Positions 1 through 10,313 of a stretch of 64,000 bases of DNA are shown here, one piece after another; the stretch's first letter is position 1, and the number at the start of each line of letters is the position of its first letter. Below the pieces are notes generated by a model. That model was not told the DNA's origin and made no database searches. It worked only from the letters and a program-made list of their open reading frames with translations. This DNA comes from Agaricus subrufescens (Eukaryota; Basidiomycota; Agaricomycetes; Agaricales; Agaricaceae). The position numbers were made by a program, and so were the translations under genes. The stretch lies in contig CM057059.1 in the NCBI GenBank assembly GCA_029945375.1, forward strand, positions 1 through 64,000, given 5' to 3'.

Positions 1-563
1 GTATTTCCCTCCGCAAATATTCATTTCCCACGCTAATCCTCTGCAAATGGGACTGAGGATGCAAGCATACTAGGCGCCACCCCTGCCAGAATTTCAGAGG
101 AATTGGACCGTTGGATCAGAAGCTATTCCCAAACGCGGATTTTTTCTCCTGCATGTGACCACTTTTAAAAAATCCGCGTTTGGGCATAACTTTTGATGAA
201 GCGCATTTGCTTGGCTGAAAAGATATATGTGGGGTCACCTAAGAATACCCTACCTAGTGGTATGCTTTTCGAGTCAAATTTCCCAGAGCAAACTGGTGAT
301 TTGATCATCGGGAACCAGTAAAACCCTTCGCAAATGTTCAGTTCTCACGCTACAGGGCCATAAATTGGATCAGGACTGCATACAATATATCTGCCCTGTC
401 AGTCAAAGTATTGCGGGAATCAGACCGTGCAATGAAAAGATATGCTCAAAAGCGGCTTTTTGGTCATAAATATGCAATGGGATCGAGGACGGGAAAGCAT
501 GAGTGACAGAGAACCCGGGATTCAGGGAGGGATGGACAGGGGATGCCCGAGAGAGGGGAGTGG

Positions 564-754
564 TGTTGAACAAGATGCTGGATGCTCTAAGAGCCTCCGC
601 GTTTTGAAGAAAGCGCACACAGTCTACAGTGTTGAACAAGATCTGGACGCTCTAAGAGCCTCCACATGCTCTAAGAGCCTCCACATTTTGAAGAAAGTCC
701 ACACAGTCTACAGTGTTGAACAAGATGCTGGATGCTCTAAGAGCCTCCACACCA
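564..754. repeat. Short tandem repeat, about 66-84 bp unit
   Basis: The phrase GTTGAACAAGAT starts near 565, 631 and 715, each time followed by a CTCTAAGAGCCTCC block. Two of the units also share a TTTTGAAGAAAG...CACACAGTCTACAGT segment. The middle unit carries an extra copy of the CTCTAAGAGCCTCC block. An open frame on the + strand crosses the array and so encodes repeated peptides, but it has no recognisable domain and I treat it as non-genic. Confidence 0.8.
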
Positions 755-785
755 TGAATAAAATGCTGGTATTATATACTATTCT

Positions 786-925
786 ATGCCTCCCTACCCA
801 TCTCTACTCATCCCTACCCATCCCTACCCCTACCCATCCCTACCCATCCCTACCCCTACTCATCCCTACTCATCCCTACCAATCCCTACCCCTACTCATC
901 CCTACCCACCCCTACTTTTTAAAAA
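786..925. repeat. CCCTAC/CATC minisatellite, G-rich on minus strand
   Basis: About 140 bp is built almost only from CCCTAC followed by CCATC, CTCATC or CCC variants. The minus strand is a dense run of GGGTAGGG and GGGATGGGTAGGG blocks, so it could fold into G-quadruplexes. Reading frames through it are Pro/Thr/Ser/Tyr-rich and are artefacts of the repeat. Confidence 0.85.
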
Positions 926-951
926 CCCCTACTTCGTACCCTACAGGTCCC

Positions 952-984
952 AGATAACCCCCCTAACCCCCCTAACCCTTGGCA
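952..984. repeat. Telomere-like TTAGGG traces
   Basis: Immediately after the minisatellite the + strand reads AACCCCCCTAACCCCCCTAACCC. The minus strand therefore reads GGGTTAGGGGGGTTAGGGGGG, which resembles the common fungal telomere unit TTAGGG with extra G residues. There are only two to three units, so this is an interstitial trace at most. Confidence 0.45.
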
Positions 985-2113
985 CGCTGGTGCTCGGGAG
1001 CATGAGAGAGCCCCTAGGGACCGTGGCAGCGCGAGTTCCGGGTATGGGCATGGCCCCTGAAGCGTGGGTTCGCGAGTACGGAACGGCTGCAACGGTCTCC
1101 AGGGTCTGACAGGGGCGGGATGCCCGCTTGCGGCAGGACCTCCCACAACGGGAAGGACCCTTCCAGGGTCGAGCACCGGTCGTGCTCAGCCGGTAAGCAT
1201 ATTAGATCAAGATCTTGTGGGAGGTGTTGACAACAAGCCCATAGGTTTGTAGGAGGGGCGTGGTGATGGTATCGGAGGGTGGTGGTCGAGTCCGACTGGT
1301 CTCGATGGGAAGTGACGAGGGAGAGTCTGGCTGCTCCTCAATAGCAATTGATTGGAGCATGGCTGGGGGTGAGGGGTCACCAGTAGTGCTCGTATGCGTT
1401 TTTGCATGGCGCTATGAGCAGTTAATAATATATCTTATGGCTAGAAGCTAACACGCACCTTTAATTCCGTTGTAGCATAGAATGTCATCACACATCGCGG
1501 ACACGCGAGTTTCCTGGATTTCAGATCTCTCTGCACCAATATCTTTGTTTTCCCTCCATCTACAACCACCGACGCAGTCGACGCGGTACATGCTTTGTGA
1601 GCAGTACCTGTTTTTTCTTGAAGAGCCTCGGAGCAGATAGAACAAGTTCGGTGTTCCAACACACTCTCCTTTGCTTTCTTGTTGCTGACGTAGCTTTAGT
1701 ATGTAGTACATGGTTTGAATATGAGGAAACTCACGGAGGCCAAGCAGAAGGAGAGGAACCAACTTGGGATCCTCCAGAAAGTGCTCGCTTCGAACTAGAG
1801 TAACTCTTTCAACGAAAAAAAGAAAAGAAAGAGAAGAAAAACACTCACAGGGGTTTCAGTGAGGTAGCATCCCTGGCGGGCATTGACAGCAACGAAAACT
1901 GTGGGGCTGGTTGGTTCAGAAGACCGGGCTTGCGGTGCGACGTAAGAAGTCGAGTGTATGACAGCACTCGACTTCGCCAATATGCAAAAGCATGCGATGC
2001 ACACCTAGAGAGGGTAAATAGGGACGTCGCATCTCCAAAGGACAGGTAGATTAGCATTAGAACAACGTTATTCACAAAGAGAGACTTACCAAGTAAGAAT
2101 GGTAAAGTCTATG
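985..2113. other. No supported gene; one hairpin
   Basis: About 1.1 kb with only short overlapping frames on both strands and no recognised domain. A perfect 11-bp inverted repeat lies at 1946-1956 / 1965-1975 (GAAGTCGAGTG and its complement, 8-nt loop). Confidence 0.6.
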
Positions 2114-3612
2114 CGTAGTTTGGCTTGTCGTAGCACACCGCCTTATCCGTTTGTCTTCAAATTTGGAGGGTAGGGAGCGACAGACATCATGAACGCCTAC
2201 CTAAAATATGGGACATGTCAGTGCAAAAGCGAATTACCTACGGAATGTTCTTTCTAGATGATGATAGACAGCATCGACTTCGACGACGAATAGCAAACGT
2301 AAAAGTGGCTCAATTGACTTCAAACTCGGTACACCGGAGGGCTATGGTAATCGCATTACGCAGCTAAAATTTGGTGAATTTAGAGTTAGTATAGCGCCTG
2401 CGACGACGAATTCTGTCAAACTCACCTATCTACCAGTTTGTCCGATTTTTCCTCGGCTCAATTTCACACTTCTCGCCTTCTCGTTCCCTAATCCTCCCCT
2501 TTCCGTCGTCGCGTCCTTCCAAAAAAAGTTTGAGCCCGATCGGTGGGCATGGCAGCGACCAGCGACAACACGAACATGGAGGTAAGGGAGTGGAGATACA
2601 CTGATGTTGCAGCCAATGCATAGATTGGCTCGCAGTTGCACAACGCCTTGTTGGTTGAGCCTGAAATTTGGAACGTAGGAACCGACGGAAATAATGAACG
2701 TATACCTAAAAAATGAGAAGTATCAGTGCAAAAGGAAATTACCTATAAAATATTCTTACTGAGTGATGATAGACAGCCTTGAAATCAATCGCAAATTGCG
2801 AGATCAAAAATGCCTCAATTCATCTCAAACTTTGTGCACATAAGGCCTACAAGAATCGCGTTACACAGCTAAAGTTTGGTAAATTTAGAGTGAGTATAGG
2901 ACCTACGACGACGAGTTCTTTCGAACTCACCTGTCTACCAAATAGTCCTATTTTTCCTCGCTTCAGCTTTCCATCCCTACGCTTCTCGTTCTCCAATCCT
3001 CCCCTTTCCATCAACCCGTCCTTCCAAAAAAAATTTGAGCCCAATCGGAGGGCATGGCAGCGACCAATGATGACACAAACATGGAGGTAAGGGAGTGGAG
3101 ACACATTGATGTTGTAGCCAATGCGCAGTTTGGCTTGTCGTAGCACAACCCCATGACCGTTTGGCTTCGAATTACAGGAGTGACTAGCGATGGGGGTCCT
3201 CAACGCGTACCTAAAGTATGGGACATGTCAGTGCAAACGCGAATTACCTATGGAATATTCTTCCTGGGTGATGATAGACAGCCTTGACATCAATCGCAAA
3301 TTGCGAAGTCGTAAATGCTTCAATTCACTTCAAAGTCTGTACAAACGGAGCCTATTATAATCGCATTACACAGTTAAAGTCTGGTGAAGTTGGAGTGAGT
3401 ATAGCGCCTGCGACGACGGATTCTTTAAGACTTACCTGTCTACTAAATTGCCTTAATTTTCCTCGCTTCAATTTAATATCTCTACCATTCTCGTTCTCTA
3501 ATCCTGCCCTTTCCATCATCGTGTCCTTCCAAAAAAAAATTGAGCGCGATTGGTTGGCTTGGCGGCGACCTGTAGTGAGACGAACATGGAGGTAAGGGAG
3601 TGGAGTGGTGGG
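2114..3612. repeat. Three tandem copies of a ~505-bp unit
   Basis: The landmark GATGATAGACAGC recurs near 2261, 2767 and 3272, and each copy is followed in order by the same blocks: a CAATT...CTTCAAA stretch, GTTAGTATAGC or GTGAGTATAG, ACTCACCT, a pyrimidine-rich tract with TTCTCGTTC, CCTTCCAAAAAAA, and GGCATGGCAGCGACC...AACATGGAGGTAAGGGAGTGGAG. Each copy is preceded by a TTGGCTTGTCGTAGC-like segment. A fourth copy is at about 7180-7690. The copies differ by scattered substitutions. The open frames in them are short and I see no protein family. Confidence 0.85.
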
Positions 3613-4305
3613 AGCACAGCCACCACGGGGCCATGCTGTAGCCACGCGAGCCACGCGGGAACAACCATAGGCAATTCCCGGGGCTGGCCACCCAAAGACC
3701 ACCGAGCAGAGCCACCAATTATCTAATCTGGTAGCAGGCTATTTTAGTGACCATTCCCCAAAAGAGTCGACTCCGGGCGATTTTTTTTGCAAATAACTCG
3801 CCCAAAATCAGATGTTTTCCCACGAAACTACCACCACCAAAAAGGAAAAAAATCAGCGCATTTTTTGAGGTTTTTTTGAGGTATCAAACTCCGCTGCTTA
3901 CGTAATCATACCGTTGGCCAATGATACAACACCTAAGTGATTGCGAATATCTCTGTCAATACTAAGCTATATAGAGTCATTCAAGTATCACTCGGATCGC
4001 ACAATTTTTCTTGTATTTGTCAATATTCTTTGACAATGCTAGAGTGATTTCTCAGATATGTTTTTTCCAAAGAACGGAGAAATCAGTACATATGTCATTT
4101 TCCTTATATCTCATCAACGGCTCACGGGCCGAATATGGTTCCCATATAAAAAATGGATGGGGAATTTTTCTCCTATTTGTCATTATTTTTTCTACGGGAT
4201 CCACTCACATGCATTTTCCCACTCAGGACGGGACAGGGGCATGACTAAGCGAAGGTAAGGGGCCACCATGATGCCACCGTGATGCCACCTTTGCATGTGT
4301 AAGCA
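3119..4305. repeat. Left copy of a ~1.1-kb direct repeat
   Basis: The third 505-bp unit together with the AT-rich stretch that follows (near 3720-4305) is found again at about 7180-8333 in the same orientation. Shared landmarks include AAAAGAGTCGACTC, TGCTTACGTAATC, a 19-base stretch beginning TTTTTTCCAAAGAACGG, and GGCATGACTAAGCGAAGG at the end. Divergence is clearly visible, perhaps 15-20 percent by eye. The pair frames 4.3-7.2 kb and could be old LTRs or a segmental duplication. I found no clear TG...CA ends or primer-binding site. Confidence 0.8.
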
Positions 4306-4377
4306 GCCCACTGATGCCACCAGTGCATATGTAAGCAAAGGTAAGCTTACCTTTGGGCGCATAGCCACCATCCATCA

Positions 4378-4445
4378 TACCTTTCGGCATCTGCCGAAGG
4401 TAACATCGCTGACAAATGTACCTTTCGGGCATAGCCGAAAGGTAC
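4378..4445. repeat. Two adjacent hairpins with the same arm motif
   Basis: The first hairpin is TACCTTTCGGCA / TGCCGAAGGTA at 4378-4402, perfect apart from one missing A. The second is GTACCTTTCGG / CCGAAAGGTAC at 4418-4428 and 4435-4445, perfect with a 6-nt loop. Both arms carry the motif TACCTTTCGG, so the two are related copies. Confidence 0.8.
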
Positions 4446-4606
4446 CTCTGAAGCCACCTTTCGAAAATAAATAAAGAAGAATTCATATCAATTCAACGAG
4501 TGGTCCGATTGCCACGATACTATATGCGTTAGAACGGGAATTAAAATGCGAATTTATTTATGCCATTACCTAAGCAGAAGAGAAAAAAACAAAAGACGTA
4601 ACAGTG

Positions 4607-4633
4607 ACTGAGAGTGCCTATGGCACTCTCAGT
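4607..4633. repeat. Perfect 12-bp hairpin, 3-nt loop
   Basis: ACTGAGAGTGCC (4607-4618), TAT loop, GGCACTCTCAGT (4622-4633). The stem is perfect. No T-run follows that would suggest a Pol III terminator. Confidence 0.85.
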
Positions 4634-4696
4634 GATAATACTGCTAGTAATTTTGATGCAGGGACGAATGCAACCTGCATTCCCGACTTTAGAATA

Positions 4697-5804
4697 TTAG
4701 GAGCCTGCCCTGGGGCCAGTCGGAGGCGCGACACCAGTAAGACCAACTTTCGGCCTATACGGAACTGGAGGCGCACCACCAGTGAAGGAAAAGTTTGTCA
4801 TAGCTCGTGGTGCTCGCGGTGCAAGAGGTGCTGCTGATTTTGGTACGGGTCGTCTTGTCATCGGGTTAGTGGGTGAATGAGAACGAGAGGTGGTCGAAGG
4901 TGTATCCGATGGGGGTGGTGGAGCGGCAGAAGACAGAGGTGGCGGCACTGTGGTTGATGTTGAGGAAGATGGACTCGGCGAGGGGATAGTGGGCGAGTTA
5001 GGGGTCATTGAGGGTTGTTTCTGTGTGAGTTCATTGTTATCCCTGCATCGCAACGGGCGAACGCGAGGAACCATGACGCCAGGCGTATTGATCGTCGAGT
5101 TGACCAGGGGCCGAAGTGCCGCTGGTGGTGATACTGAACGTTGTTCAGAGGCAGTTTGGTTGACCTTGACTTTTTCCGTACCTACACAGAAATCCGTCAG
5201 TTTACAATACACACAAACGCGCAATGAAGGATTCAAAGTGCGCACTCGTTGACCCCCCGAGAAAACTCTTCAACTTTAATTTCTCCCAAGTGTCCATCGC
5301 TCCCTTTTTCCTCGTTTCCATAAGCTGTTTCGTTTTCTCTTTCACCCTCTTCAACTCCTCCTCCAGTATATCAAGCCTCTGCTTGTGCGTATCATTAGGA
5401 TTTTGCCGAGGTACGGCAGCTTTTTTCGCTTCCTTCTCGCTCTCCTCCTTTGCTTTCCTTTCACGCTCCTCCCCCTCCCTTTGAGCTCTCTCTCTCTCCT
5501 CCTTCTCTCCTACAGATAGCATAATATCCGCCCATGAACCATTGATTGGAGGGGGCTTGGTAGATATTAACGCCCCGAATGTCGATGATGCATAAATCGA
5601 CGGTGATCCTGCACCTGGTTTTACTGTCAACTGGGATGAGGGAGCGGATGATAGCAAGGGGGTGGTTGTTGGTAAAAGGGAAGAGGAAGTAGAGGGCGAC
5701 TGCATGGGATTTGGAGATTTAGAATTGCCACAAGCTGAGGAAGCATTACCACCGACGTGTCTCATCTCAGAGTGCAGCTTGACCAGCAGCGATGTGCTCG
5801 TCAT
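4697..5804 (-). CDS. Low-complexity hypothetical protein, two possible exons
   Basis: Two overlapping minus-strand frames (5202-5804 and 4697-5245) may be exons of one gene. The upstream part is Ser/Thr/Pro-rich, then strongly charged with an E/R/K-rich probable coiled coil (EKEERERAQREGEERERK region). The downstream part is Pro/Ser/Thr-rich and ends in an Ala/Pro tail. A donor-like GTCAAC at about 5258 and an acceptor TGTGTAG near 5182 lie in the right places, but the phases do not close cleanly, so the joint is unproven. I recognise no family. The location between direct repeats makes a degraded mobile-element protein possible. Confidence 0.3.
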
Positions 5805-5942
5805 TATACACGGAGTAAACTTGAGAAGTGGCTATATAAGATGTTTCATTTGAACCGCTTGAAGAAATGAAATGAGAATCACTTACTTTATCATTGACGA
5901 GACTAGAAGAGTTAATGGCCTGCGCCACCGCTGCGCTTGTGT

Positions 5943-6641
5943 TCATGGTGCAATCCAGGGCAATGATCGAAGAGTGGAATCGCATTGAAAATGCGATTCC
6001 AACGATAGCGTTCCCACGCTATCGCGACCGCAGAATTCCAACAAGCAGCGCTGGCGCGCTGCTTGTTGGAATTCTGCTAGGCATATATAACAAAGGGTCA
6101 AGGGGGGATACTGGGATCGGACAAGGCATTCATGAATTCGGTGTTCTCCTCCACAGGCAGGACAATCGGTGGACTCTATTTCGTCTGGAAGGGAGGGAGC
6201 AGTCGCGAGCTGTTCTTGGGCTTCTTTGCCTGTATGAGCCAAGACCTGGAGCAGATGTTCTCCGTGATCTTCTCGTCTGGTGGTGGGCAACATTGAGAGG
6301 GAGGAGCATATGAAGCGGGCGACAAGAGACTCCCAAGTGGGTCTAACAAAGTAATGCTTGAGTTTTTGGCCTCTAGGCTCAAGGGCACTTCCGTCGCAAT
6401 AATACTGATTGTATAATTGTCCAAGGAGGATGGCGAGTCTGAGATCGCGACGCGTTATTCCGGGAACACGGCGAGACAGCGGCGGATTGGCGTCGTGATC
6501 TTCTTCATTCCATCGGGGACGTAGAGCGGTATTGGTGTGGAGAAAGAGCTTTAGAGTGGGGCGTCTGCCATGTTGGAGAGAATGGAGGGCAGGGTGATGC
6601 TGAGGGGGGTGATGAGCGAGGTGCAGTGATGTCATAGACAC
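5943..6641 (-). CDS. Zinc-knuckle-like hypothetical protein (gag-like?)
   Basis: This 232-codon frame contains CPACGGEHRIHEC, a CX2CX3HX4C spacing close to retroelement zinc knuckles, followed by LCYICLAEF, a possible second metal pair. The N-terminal part is His/Pro-rich and the middle is Arg/Trp-rich. The extreme C-terminal part is encoded by the three perfect hairpins at 5976-6077, so that segment may be an insertion rather than original protein. It sits between the 1.1-kb direct repeats. A gag-like origin is inference from one short motif; no reverse transcriptase or integrase was found nearby. Confidence 0.35.
   Translation of the reverse strand: MSMTSLHLAHHPPQHHPALHSLQHGRRPTLKLFLHTNTALRPRWNEEDHDANPPLSRRVPGITRRDLRLAILLGQLYNQYYCDGSALEPRGQKLKHYFVRPTWESLVARFICSSLSMLPTTRREDHGEHLLQVLAHTGKEAQEQLATAPSLPDEIESTDCPACGGEHRIHECLVRSQYPPLTLCYICLAEFQQAARQRCLLEFCGRDSVGTLSLESHFQCDSTLRSLPWIAP
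5976..6077. repeat. Three back-to-back perfect hairpins
   Basis: Hairpin 1 has an 11-bp stem, GGAATCGCATT (5976-5986) with its complement at 5990-6000 and a GAA loop. Hairpin 2 has a 9-bp stem, CGATAGCGT (6003-6011) with its complement at 6016-6024. Hairpin 3 has a 22-bp stem, 6030-6051 with its complement at 6056-6077 and a 4-nt loop TGGC. All three stems are perfect and only a few bases separate them. Confidence 0.95.
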
Positions 6642-6741
6642 TGATGGGATACCTTTTCTTCCTCAGTTGTCACGGCGAGGTCGGCAAGAAACTGGGAAGC
6701 ACAAGAGTGGTTTGCAAAGGAGTACTCAGTGTTCAGGTGCG

Positions 6742-7047
6742 CTATATAGCGATCTTAGGAAGGTTTGAGGACGAGAGATGGCGAGAATTGGCGGGACGAA
6801 CATTACGGGCAGTGTATTGTCTGCGGGCATAGAAGCCGACACCCCATCTGCGGGAGTAGAGGCGGTACAGGAATTCCTCAGCCTCCCGCATTACGACCCA
6901 GGAGGGATAGCCATCGACTAGGGAGGGCAGCGGGGGGATGTAGCGTGAGCCGGTCGAAATCCGCTCTTCCTGAAAGCAGCGGGGCATGCATACATAGGGT
7001 AACTGCAAAAAGACTGGATGGAGGCCCAACACCGGAACACATAGCAT
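6742..7047 (-). CDS. Hypothetical open frame, possible 5' exon
   Basis: A 101-codon minus-strand frame upstream of the zinc-knuckle frame. It contains a Pro/Leu then Tyr/Arg-rich stretch (FLYRLYSRRWGVGFYARR). It could be an upstream exon of the 5943-6641 frame, but I could not join them with consistent splice phases. No family is recognised. Confidence 0.2.
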   Translation of the reverse strand: MLCVPVLGLHPVFLQLPYVCMPRCFQEERISTGSRYIPPLPSLVDGYPSWVVMREAEEFLYRLYSRRWGVGFYARRQYTARNVRPANSRHLSSSNLPKIAI

Positions 7048-7179
7048 GCACCCGACTTCTCGTGGTCATGACAGTGGCCTGGGAGCTCCTAGATGTACCT
7101 CGTATTGCAGAGAGACAAGCATATCAATATTGAAAGGACGGCATTCAAAAAGAGAAACCTATCGAGTAGTAGTCTTAAA

Positions 7180-8333
7180 GTTCATCCGTAGATTGGCCTG
7201 TCGTAGCGTAATGCCTCGCTCGTTTTGCTTGAAATTACGGGTGTTGATAGCGATACACATAGTTAACCTGTGGCTAACGTTGCGAAGTCATCAATACAAA
7301 ATAGAATTACCTGTGGAATATTCTTTATGAGAGGCAGTAGACAGCCTTGACTTCGATGGTGAATAGCGATGGCAAATAACGTTCGATTGATTTGAAACTT
7401 CGTACACAGGAAGCGTATAATAATCGCACTACGCACCCAAAATCTGGTGAGTATAGAGTTAGCATAGCAGCTGCGACGTCGAGTTATTTCTGACTCACCT
7501 ATATACCAAACTGAACGATTTCTGCTCGGTTCAGGTTTGGCCCCGTCCCCTTCTCGTTCGGCAATCCTCCCATTTCAAACTAAGACTACTCCCAAAAAAA
7601 GTTTGAGGTTGATTGGTGGGCGTGGCGTCCCGCTGTGGCGAGACGAACATAGAGGTAGGAGAGTGGAGTGGTGGTAGCACAGCCACCATGAGGCCATGCT
7701 GAGCCACGCGGGAACAGTCACCGGCAATTCCCGGGGCTGGCCATCCTTGAACCACGAAGGATAACATTGATTATCTACTCTGGTGGCAATCATGGGTGGC
7801 TATTTTAGTGGCAAATTTCCCAAAAGAGTCGACTCTGGGAGAGTTTTTTGCAAATAACTAGCCCAAAATAGAGTATTTTCCCACGGAACTACCACCAAAA
7901 GAAAGGAGAAAAATGAGCGCATTTTTTGAGCTATTAAACACTGCTGCTTACGTAATCTGCCCGGTGGCCAATGATACAGCACCTAAGTAATTGTAAATAT
8001 CTCTGTCAATACTAAGCTGCATACAGTCATTTTAGCATCATTTGGATCGCACGATTTTTCTTCTATTTGTCAACATTTTTCTGACGATATTAGAGTGACT
8101 TCTGACATATGTTTTTTCCAAAGAACGGAGAAATCAGTACATATGTCGTTTTCATTATATCTCATCAACGGCTCACGGCCCGAGTATGGTTCCCACATAA
8201 AAGATGAACATCGAATTTTTCTCCTATTTGTCATTATTTTTTCCAAGGGTCTACCCACATGCATTTTCCCACCTAAGACGGGACAGAGGCATGACTAAGC
8301 GAAGGTAAGGGGCCACCGTGATGCCACCTTGAT
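7180..8333. repeat. Right copy of the ~1.1-kb direct repeat
   Basis: It matches 3119-4305 over nearly its whole length, beginning in the TTGGCCTGTCGTAGC segment and ending at GTGATGCCACC. It includes the fourth copy of the 505-bp unit (about 7180-7690). Beyond 8333 the two copies diverge abruptly. Small open frames inside are shared artefacts of the repeat. Confidence 0.8.
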
Positions 8334-9231
8334 GGGTTGTTATACATGATTCAAGGTGTAGAAGTCTGCCGCCACAAGCATGCCAACAGGCAGCAGACAA
8401 ACGCTTTGTGACTTGCCACAGTCACAGGAGCAGTCGTTGTTCCTCTCGGACCTGAACCCATTCAACAGCCACACTCTGTTCAAGTTCACCTGCCCATCTG
8501 CACCCAATCCATAACCTCACTCACTCTTTTTCGCTTGGTTATGTGATGCACTCGCTAAAGCGCAGTCGTGAATGCGCTCGCCCTACTCGTCACTTTTATT
8601 CCCCACCTGAAATCCACTATATTGTGTAGTCATACCCGCTAGTTCAGAATTCGTAGAAGAGATAAAGCGGAGGCAATACAGTGGCAGACCGAGGCAGGAA
8701 TGATAGCAAGTATTTTGCTCAAATTCATGCTGAGCATCGTAAACTCAAGTGGTGGAAAAGGAGCTCTAGAGCCCTCTGAGTGTCTAGGACCTCCTGTTTT
8801 GTCGTGATACCTGTACTGAGCCCTCGAAAATGTCTGATTATGATACATTTATAAGGCACTGATGCCATCAACTGTCATGCCAGCGATGGAAACTCAACAT
8901 ACTAAGCACATTGACGCGTTTGGGCTCCGACCTGTGGGGAGGTAGGGTTAGGTCCTTTCTGCCTCTAACAGTGACTATCACAAAAATGAATCAAGCCAGA
9001 CCACTCACTTCGATCTGCTGACTATTGTACTATAATAGACTAACAATCGAAGACGAACAAAGAAGTATTCATGACGTTGATCTCTACAATCATACCGTGA
9101 CAAGACAAATAACTTGGGTGTGCGTTGAAATGCGGGAAGCAGGCCCAAAACAAGTGAAGGATAGGGGGTGGATAGGAGGTATGCTCGAAGTGGACCAAGC
9201 GTAGGGATCAGATACTTTGAACTACTAGAAG
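8334..9231. other. No supported gene
   Basis: About 900 bp between the right direct repeat and the ISWI relic. Only a 69-codon frame on the minus strand (8639-8848) is present, with no recognisable features. Confidence 0.6.
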
Positions 9232-9973
9232 TTATGTCTTCTTTTTCTTGGCTGTACGCTTTGTAGAAGACGTTGAAATAGAAGGAGTCGCAGGCCTCGA
9301 CATATCCTTCTCGCTTTTGACGACTTCATCAATACCACGTTTCTAGAACTTGTCAGGATTGTTGTGTGGGGGGAGAAAAGTGCATACATACCTTGCCCTT
9401 TGGCTGCTTCTTCACAGCCTCCTCCTGTGTCTCCAACTCGGCTTCCTTCTCAATGATCGTTAAGAGTGTATTGAAGCGAAAGACCGGGGGCTCTGTTATA
9501 TCCTTCTTGATTCGTTCGTAAACATCCTCCGTCTGCATCCCATAGTGGAAGAGCTGGCATAGCAGATATTGATCCTCCTCTTCACTGTACAGCTTCCCTT
9601 TTGTAGTTGGGTAATTCAACTCGAGCTCTTGCATCGGGTAATGAATGGAATTGATTCTCTTTCCAAGGAGATACTCAAGTGTGTCACGTTTATTCCGTCT
9701 TGCGGCACCCTCGGAAATACGCTGAGCGATACGCTCATAGTTAGGAAGGGTCTCCAATTTCTTGATGAAGACTTTATAATACGAGCCAACTTCTTCTGGC
9801 GTTTTGTCTTAGATTTCGGCAGAGTATACGTCCATGGGCCGATCCCTGCAAGGCGAATCATTATTACAAATAAGACCAAAAAGAGGGCTAACATACCAGC
9901 CATGAGATTCTAATGCACGTATGAATTGCTGGAAGTCGCGACGACTCCAGTCGCTGGTCTTTAGGTAACTTGT
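9232..9973 (-). pseudogene. ISWI chromatin remodeller, C-terminal relic
   Basis: Three minus-strand exon remnants (9897-9973, 9392-9845, 9232-9342) read as the end of an ISWI-type SNF2 remodeller. They show the SANT start (SDWSRRDFQQFIRALESHGW), the linker (DKTPEEV), the SLIDE region (ELELNYPTTKGKLYSEEEDQ, then YERIKKDI), and a basic tail ending KRTAKKKKT. The introns have GTATGT donors and CAG/CTAG acceptors. It is broken: TAA stands in frame at 9809-9811, and about 17 residues are missing from SLIDE, where PVFRF joins directly to NTLL at 9472/9473. No helicase domain is present upstream, where a P450 fragment begins at 10019. Confidence 0.9.
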
Positions 9974-10018
9974 CTAGTGATTAACACGCATCGTTGTCGC
10001 TGAGCCTTTTTGTCTTTA

Positions 10019-10155
10019 GGGTACAATCCATATTTCATGTGATAATTCTGCAGCCTATGTGGGAGTGCATCCTCGAAATCAATCGCTACTTGCCACCACG
10101 TCCACCGTCTTCAGCAGGCTATGCCCAACCCTCTCTAAACACATCGCTCTCGCAA
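10019..10155 (+). pseudogene. P450 5'-end fragment, copy 1
   Basis: This matches 12052-12188 base for base in length (137 bp, no gaps) with scattered substitutions. It covers about 80 bp upstream of a P450 start codon and the first codons. In this copy the ATG is ACG and the match stops within the signal-anchor codons. It lies directly next to the ISWI relic. Confidence 0.85.
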
Positions 10156-10313
10156 TCTAAGATAGGATAGAGAATCAGAAACTGGTTATCCCCAGACGTA
10201 GATGAATGTCAATTCAGCCTTCATGGCGTCACAAAGGTTTGCGGGGAGGAAATGGTCGGCACGATACGACCCAAATTATGTATCAATATCAAATGGCGAC
10301 TATTTACAGATCC

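Noticed and set aside
442..957. 171-codon + frame across the 5' repeats
   Set aside because: Its peptide is just the tandem repeats plus Pro/Thr/Tyr-rich minisatellite translation; no domain, no splice context.
9616..9903. 95-codon minus frame with a hydrophobic start
   Set aside because: Translation of an intron and the wrong frame of the ISWI relic.
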